Positions 58,819-64,000 of a stretch of DNA of 64,000 nt are shown here, one piece after another. Under the pieces are notes generated by a model. The model was not told where the DNA came from and searched no databases. It saw nothing but the letters and a program-made list of their open reading frames with translations. The stretch's first letter is position 1, and the number at the start of each line of letters is the position of its first letter. This DNA is from Larix kaempferi (Eukaryota; Streptophyta; Pinopsida; Pinales; Pinaceae), in contig BSBM01000440.1 of the NCBI GenBank assembly GCA_027924585.1, positions 13,733,501 through 13,797,500 on the forward strand, written 5' to 3'. Made by a program: the position numbers and the translations under genes.

Positions 58819-60305
58819 CTAGGCGTAGTACTTCTTCAGGTAGGGTCAATGCCCGGATCCTCCTCATGAGGCCGGGAAAAGGTGTTATGGAAATCACGGA
58901 AAAGATTGGTATACAGAATGATCTCATCGAGATAACAGCCCGTTTCAAAAAAAATGTTTTCGTTGACCCCAGTGAAAATGTTCACTAGCGAGGTATGCAA
59001 TCTATTCGCTTTAACAACACCAAATTGTGAAGAAGTGGAATTGGTATTTTCATTGGGTGTTGGAAAAAATTCACCTCTCTCTATCAAGTTAAGAAAAGGA
59101 ACCAAGAAGGACCCGAGATCTATATGTTCCCGAGGATGATCCTGGTCGGTCATGGCTTCTAACATTTCCTCCTCAGAAGGTAAAGTAGTATCTGAACTGT
59201 TAAGAGAGTGGATTGGGTCTGGTGACTGAGTAGTGGCACAATCTATATTTGACTCGACAAACACCAATGGAGTCAACATATGTTCTGTTGTAGTTTGATA
59301 AGAATCCAAGTGGGTAACTTCTGCAACAGGGGTGGGTACGGAGGGGTTTGTATTAGTTGGGAGAAACCCAGAATCAGTTGTTAAACTAACCGTGGAAGTT
59401 TCAGACGATGAACATCCCTCAATACCAACGAATAAGGTAGGAGCCGGTAGGTCAAAAGTGCCAATTAATGACCCGTAAAGTCCTTCTCCTAAAATCTCAC
59501 CAACCGGGGTGGTTTGATCAATCAATGGAACTGTGGTCTCCGAAGAAGTCTGGTTGTTTCTCTGAGTGAAAGAAAGTTGATCAACTGTAATGATCTTACC
59601 TTCAAATGGGAACATAACCACTCGAAAAAATGCCGATGCAATAGCTCGCATGGCATATGTCCAACTCCTGCCCAATAACATATTGTAATCAAGCGGAGCG
59701 TCCAAAACTTCTACTTCAACAGCAACTGTCTTACCGGCCAATGTGACATCAAATGATGGCAAAAATCCATGTGGATGGAAAGTTCTGCCATCAAATGCAG
59801 TAAGCAATGTGTTAGAAGGGGCTAACTCGGGGGAGCCTAAAGCTTTCCAACAGGAAATTGACATTACGCAAGTCGACGCGCCCTCATCTACTACCGCTCG
59901 TCTGATGGTCATTGGACCATGAACGACTTCAATCTGAAGGGAAACGTGATAGGGAAACCGGTATTTGACATCAGTCATATCAAATCGCGCAGACATGTTA
60001 GAGGATTCCATACTTCCAATAGCTGCCAGAAGTGCATTCCGTTGTAAAGGACAACTTTGCAAGACTTCTAAAGTAGACATGGCATAAGGGGTCTGAGCTA
60101 AATCTTCAACCACATTGTAGTTGGAAGCGGACCGAGTGTTGGGATTGTGCGATGCCCATTTCAAGACACCTTTCGGAATCTTGGGAATTGGGTCCACAGG
60201 TATGTGGAGTGGAGTGGAGGATTCTGGAATCTCTTTATACTTTTTCTGTGCGTCCGGGGTATAATTCCTGGCTCTCGTTTGTAAGAGTGAATCCGAATTA
60301 ACCAT
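58819..60305 (-). pseudogene. pol: Protease, start of RT, and a fused integrase end of element B2
   Basis: Open frame 58836-60305, 489 residues with no stop. Protease: MSTLEVLQSCPLQRNALLAA, active site AVVDEGASTCVMSISCW at about 59872-59892 with Asp present, FDGRTFHPHGFLPSFDVTLA, DAPLDYNMLLGRSWTYAM. A long acidic linker follows, ending at the first RT words HEEDPGIDP. In the next frame, without any gap, comes YLKKYYA-stop (58819-58842), the last residues of the family's integrase. The whole RT, RNase H and integrase block is thus missing between these points. No sign of another insertion. The protease looks competent; the element needs a polymerase from elsewhere. Confidence 0.85.
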
Positions 60306-62545
60306 GTTGATAAAAGTTTGATCAACCGTAGCATGTGTAGTGCTCCCAGTATTGGAGGTGCCAAAAGTTGAGCTCTGTCCTTTAGGGAATGGATCTTTCA
60401 GGACGGCAGGCTTCTTTTCTCTTAAGAGCTTCTGGGCTTCTTCAAGCAGAGGGCATTGGTGAGTAAGGTGGTTCTGCTTGCAAAGTTTACAAGGGATCTT
60501 AACCTTCTTTTCCTTTTTGTTACCCTCTTTGACATTCTCTTTTTTGGGCTTTTGTTGGTTCCCCTCTCCTTTCTTGCCCTTCTTTTTGTTATTGGGCTGC
60601 TGAGGGCCCTTTTGATTGTTCTAAACCTGTTTGACAGGCTCAGAAGTAGAAGGAGAGGTTGTGACGGAAGAAACATCTGCAATCAATTATTTGACTGATA
60701 AGGCATGAACCTGTTTGGTCAGTGCTTCGAAAGCTGCAGAGTCAACTGAACCCACTATGCCGTCAGCATGTGGTCCAGGTTTGGGTCTACTCAGATCGGT
60801 GTTCGATAGCGGTGCATCAGGTATAATCTCGTACAATAACTTGGATTGTGCATAAACGATATCTAACTGCTGGGTCCGTAGGATGGCTTCTTCCTCGTCA
60901 GATACTCCAAATGTAGCTACTTCCTTAGAAATATAAGGAAGGAGTGATTTCAAATACCAATCGAGAAGGAATTCTGGAGGAATGTTGGCCTTAATGAGCC
61001 TCTTCCGTCTTCGCCACTCCTGAATGTGGTCAGATAAATGAGTGGCTTGATTTTTCCTAAATGTAAACAAAAGGTCTGTTCCGGCATCATACCGAACAGG
61101 AAGCTGGAAGTGATTCAAAAAGACAGTGGCGAGATCTCCAAAATTAGAGAATATAGCCGCAGGTAACTCAATGTATCATTTGGCTGCAGCACCAGTTAAG
61201 GTCCTTTGGAACAGTCTCAATCTAATGGAATCTTTGTTTAATGAATTCGAGGAACACCATAAGTGGAAAGTAGTGACATGGTCACCAAGGTCTTCACCTG
61301 CTTTTCCTTCGAACTTTGGAATGTCCGAAGGTAACTTGGTGGGAACTGATAGCCATGTAGCATTATGACACATAGTATCGTTGGTTAGTTTGGAAAGATA
61401 TGGCAAATTTAAAGTTTCCAGAAATGGTAAACGAGGCCGGTAAGATGGTACTTGATAAGCTGGGGTCGATAAAGGGGAACCACCCATAGTTTGACCCATG
61501 AACTGTTGGTAGGGGTTTCCCCCAGCCGTCTGTTGATAAGGGTTGCCCCCGACCATATGCTGATAGGAGTTGCCACCTACCATCTGTTGATAGGGGTTTC
61601 CCCTAGCTACTTGTTGATAGGGGTTGCCCCCTGCCATCTGTTGTTGTACGAAAGACTTATTAAAATTTTTCCACCCATATGAAAGTGGATTAGTGCTCTG
61701 TGGGTTCGTCCACTTTGGCTGGGTATTAGCCCCGCCATATTGTTCGTTAAAAATATTACCCCCTCCCCCTGAGAATAAGGAAAAAGGGACATTACCTGCA
61801 TGCATATTACATTGATTCATTGTAGGGCCTGCAAAGGTATTAAAACTAGTGGAAGTTGATGTAGACAGTGCAGTCATGGTACTCATGACTGGCACGGTTG
61901 CAGAAGCACTTGGTCCTACAGCAGGTGTGGAAATCCAAGTACTAGGTATCTGATATAACGGTTGAAAAGCGGGAGGTGGTGCAAAGTTGGCTGTACTGCC
62001 AGGTCCAATAGTAGGTGTAGAGATAGATGCCATCGTTGTTGAACTTAGCATACCTAATGTACCAGTATTGAAACTGAAAGACGGAGTAGACACAGAGGTT
62101 GTCTGTGCCTGACTCGGCGTAGCAGTAAAAGAAGGATTTACCGTGTTAGTGTTCATACCTAAGCTGGGAGTTTGGGGAAATCCCTGTTCACCTCCTAGAG
62201 TAGACATTAGATGTCCGGGCAAGGAATTATCTGCACTGAAATGGGGCTGCTGGAAACCAACAGGTGACAGAAGCATAATTCTAGTATTGGTCAAAGGAGG
62301 ATTGAAAGGAGTGCTATACTCCGCAGATGTAAGATATTCAACCTCAAATGAACTAAAGTGTCGCTGATCTGGGGTACCTGGTAGTGGTTCCTCAGGAACC
62401 TCTATTTCAAGGTTTTCTGTTGCAAGAATTTCCTCAGGAAATTCTGTTTCAGGAGTAGTTTCTGAAGAAATACCGGGGTTTACCCGCTGTCGTTTAGCTG
62501 GCTGTAAAGGTTCTGTTCTAAGTGGTGGAAGGTTTTGAAACCTTC
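60306..62545 (-). pseudogene. gag: Gag of element B2, one frame with three stops
   Basis: A single frame joins to protease (60305). It is interrupted at 61176-61178 (TGA in AAK-W-YIEL), 60687-60689 (TAA, VKQ-LIA) and 60621-60623 (TAG, V-Q-NNQ); all fit C-to-T or G-to-A change. Parts: N-terminal RRFQNLPPLRTEPLQPAKRQ and acidic ETEFPEEILATENLEIEVPE; a Ser/Thr/Pro-rich stretch with tandem NPYQQ repeats; capsid DHVTTFHLWCSSNSLNKDSI, FLLDWYLKSLLPYISKEVAT; a lysine-rich tail; knuckle CKLCKQNHLTHQC near 60480. No frameshift, so younger or better kept than B1. No clear ATG; upstream of about 62545 a TAG closes the frame, so the start may lie in an upstream exon or be lost. Confidence 0.85.
61497..61640 (-). 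repeat. 27-bp in-frame repeats coding NPYQQ in the B2 gag
   Basis: Five to six units of AGGGGTTGCCCCCTGCCATC-type sequence, each giving GGNPYQQMV-like nine-residue repeats. Pure multiples of 27 keep the frame. Confidence 0.85.
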
Positions 62546-64000
62546 TCTATCTACGAAGCTCTTGATTCTCCGTGATTATATATATAAAATAACAGACTAG
62601 AACCTAGTGGCCACTACAACTAGGGGGAAAATAGCACGCCAACTAAAAAGTCCTAAGTATGCAAACCAGGCAAACAAAGATGCCTTCCGGACAAGAGTCT
62701 GGGATGATGAGGGCCCAGAATAGATCAACGAAGGAAGAAAGACAGTTACCCGGGGTCCACAATACAATGACTAAGGGTGCAAGCGCTGGAATCACCCAAC
62801 GACCCTCCCAAAGACCTGCAAGGGGTTTCCTCCCACGTCTGTCTTAGGTACAACAGATATACCCTCTGCTGTCACCTGTGTATGAACCTAGAAGTCAGAT
62901 ACTAAGGATACCAAAACACCGAAAACTCCTGGGGGAACAGTCAACGATCGAATCAGAAAGCATGGGAAGGGTATCTAAGCCCGAAACTCTGAAGAGTCCC
63001 CATACGAAATCCAATCCTGGCGTATGCTCGAACAGAAAGTAGGAGGATTATTCCCAACAATATGATCTCGCAATGACCTACTGCATAAATCCCAGGCAAG
63101 TTTTGAGTGAAATGGATTTACCTGTGATAGTCCAACTACGATTTTTGCGTAATGTGTGATCTTGAGTGGTTTAAGGTGGTTTGAACTCAAGATCCTAACC
63201 AAAACTAGTTGGTGTAGTGTATCCCTAAAAAGAAAAATTGTTTCTAGTTTATTTTATTAAAATATTTTTTAGGGCTGTTATTACTCAAAAAGGGTAGTGC
63301 TTTTGTGTGGCGTGGTTGCAACAAGAAAACAAAAGTGCATAAAATCAAAACTTTCTACAACAAAGCTCTTTTCATTTTTTCATTTATTTCTTTTCAAAAC
63401 TGAAAATCTAAGTAAATCTACTAAAAAAATTTTGTTTTCTTTTTTGGAATTGTACAAAATATCCTATGCTATCTTGTAACAAAAAAGATAATTCTTATTA
63501 AACTTAAACTACCAATTTTTTTTTTGCTTTTTCTATAAACGAAAAAGAACTATAAAGATGGAAAGCAAAATAAAACTTATGTGCAATGTGTGTAAGTATG
63601 GCTAAAAGTTATTAAACTTATGGCTGTCAAGACACTAGCTCAAAAAAGACTTGATCTACAGGTTTTTTGCAAAGGAAAAAGCCTCTAAACTCGGAAACAA
63701 AGTGGGAGAAAACAAAAGAGATAGATACAAAAGGACTGACCTAAAGCATCTAGCCCTAGCAAGACCACTATGCCAAGCAAAAAGTAGACAAGCAAGCTGC
63801 CAACTACCTTACTAACACAAAGAACTGAGAAATGAATCAGCCTACAACACTTTAAATGCACTTGAAACTAGAAAAAGACAATAAGTCTAGGAAGATTGGA
63901 AATCAACTAAATCGGAAAACACCCTAGAGGCTCTAAAACGGACCAAACCCTAAAACAAAGGATAGGATGAGTAGAGAGCAGACAAACATTGCCACAAAAA
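62546..64000 (-). other. 5' leader of element B2 running off the window
   Basis: 62546 to about 63150 aligns with the B1 leader 41244 to about 41940. From there to the right edge the sequence has no partner in the window and no gene. On the minus strand ATCACAGGTAAATCC at about 63115-63130 looks like a splice donor, so part of the leader may be an intron. The 5' LTR of B2 was not recognised and may lie beyond 64000. Confidence 0.45.

Noticed and set aside
62546-64000. 5' LTR of B2 paired with 41244-42753
   Set aside because: Only the first 600 bases align, at a similarity too low for two LTRs of an element whose coding region is so well kept; called leader instead.
1-64000. Cellular genes, tRNA, rRNA, CRISPR arrays
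   Set aside because: Looked for and none found; all convincing coding belongs to retrotransposons.

Overview
The window looks like an intergenic stretch of a large, repeat-dense land-plant genome. It is almost wholly plant-type LTR retrotransposons: TG...CA termini, plant tRNA primer-binding sites, Ty3/gypsy gag-pol of Tat-like and Athila-like type, and a copia-type gag. Stop codons look like C-to-T decay. I see no conserved cellular gene, rRNA, tRNA or CRISPR array. Gag and polyprotein types resemble those of conifers and other gymnosperms, so a gymnosperm is my best guess (inference only).

Layout. F (1 to about 3480, minus strand): gag, primer site and 5' LTR of a gypsy-type element cut by the window edge. 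D (4323-10779, plus strand): LTR pair around an internal region with unfamiliar broken ORFs and no recognisable pol. E (11338-14386, minus strand): small copia-type element with gag only. 14387-18800: AT-rich spacer with a gag scrap, three short tandem duplications and a 313-bp foldback. B1 (about 18.8-30.5 kb, continuing at 41172, minus strand): old Tat-like element with gag, protease, RT/RNase H, integrase, a second (archaeal-type) RNase H after the integrase, and an opposite-strand gene. C (30554-41171): element with 2.8-kb LTRs and a non-coding interior, inserted into the B1 gag. B2 (42754-44542 plus 56029 to the right edge, minus strand): relative of B1 that lost the whole RT-RNase H-integrase block but keeps gag, protease, the second RNase H and the opposite-strand gene. 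A (44543-56028, minus strand): nearly complete Athila-like gypsy element inserted into B2, with a third ORF after pol.

How the parts relate. Target-site duplications mark three insertions (E, C, A), each with one mismatch. Removing C rejoins the B1 gag reading frame. B1 and B2 are homologous in the same order, including about 1.8 kb of non-coding sequence next to the 3' polypurine tract and a plus-strand gene running against gag-pol. That gene has its own GT-AG intron in B2, which joins two reading frames. The LTR at the B2 3' end and the region upstream of the B2 antisense gene share a cluster of GTAGCGC-type motifs. This antisense, intron-bearing gene on an otherwise polymerase-less retrotransposon is the most unusual thing in the window.
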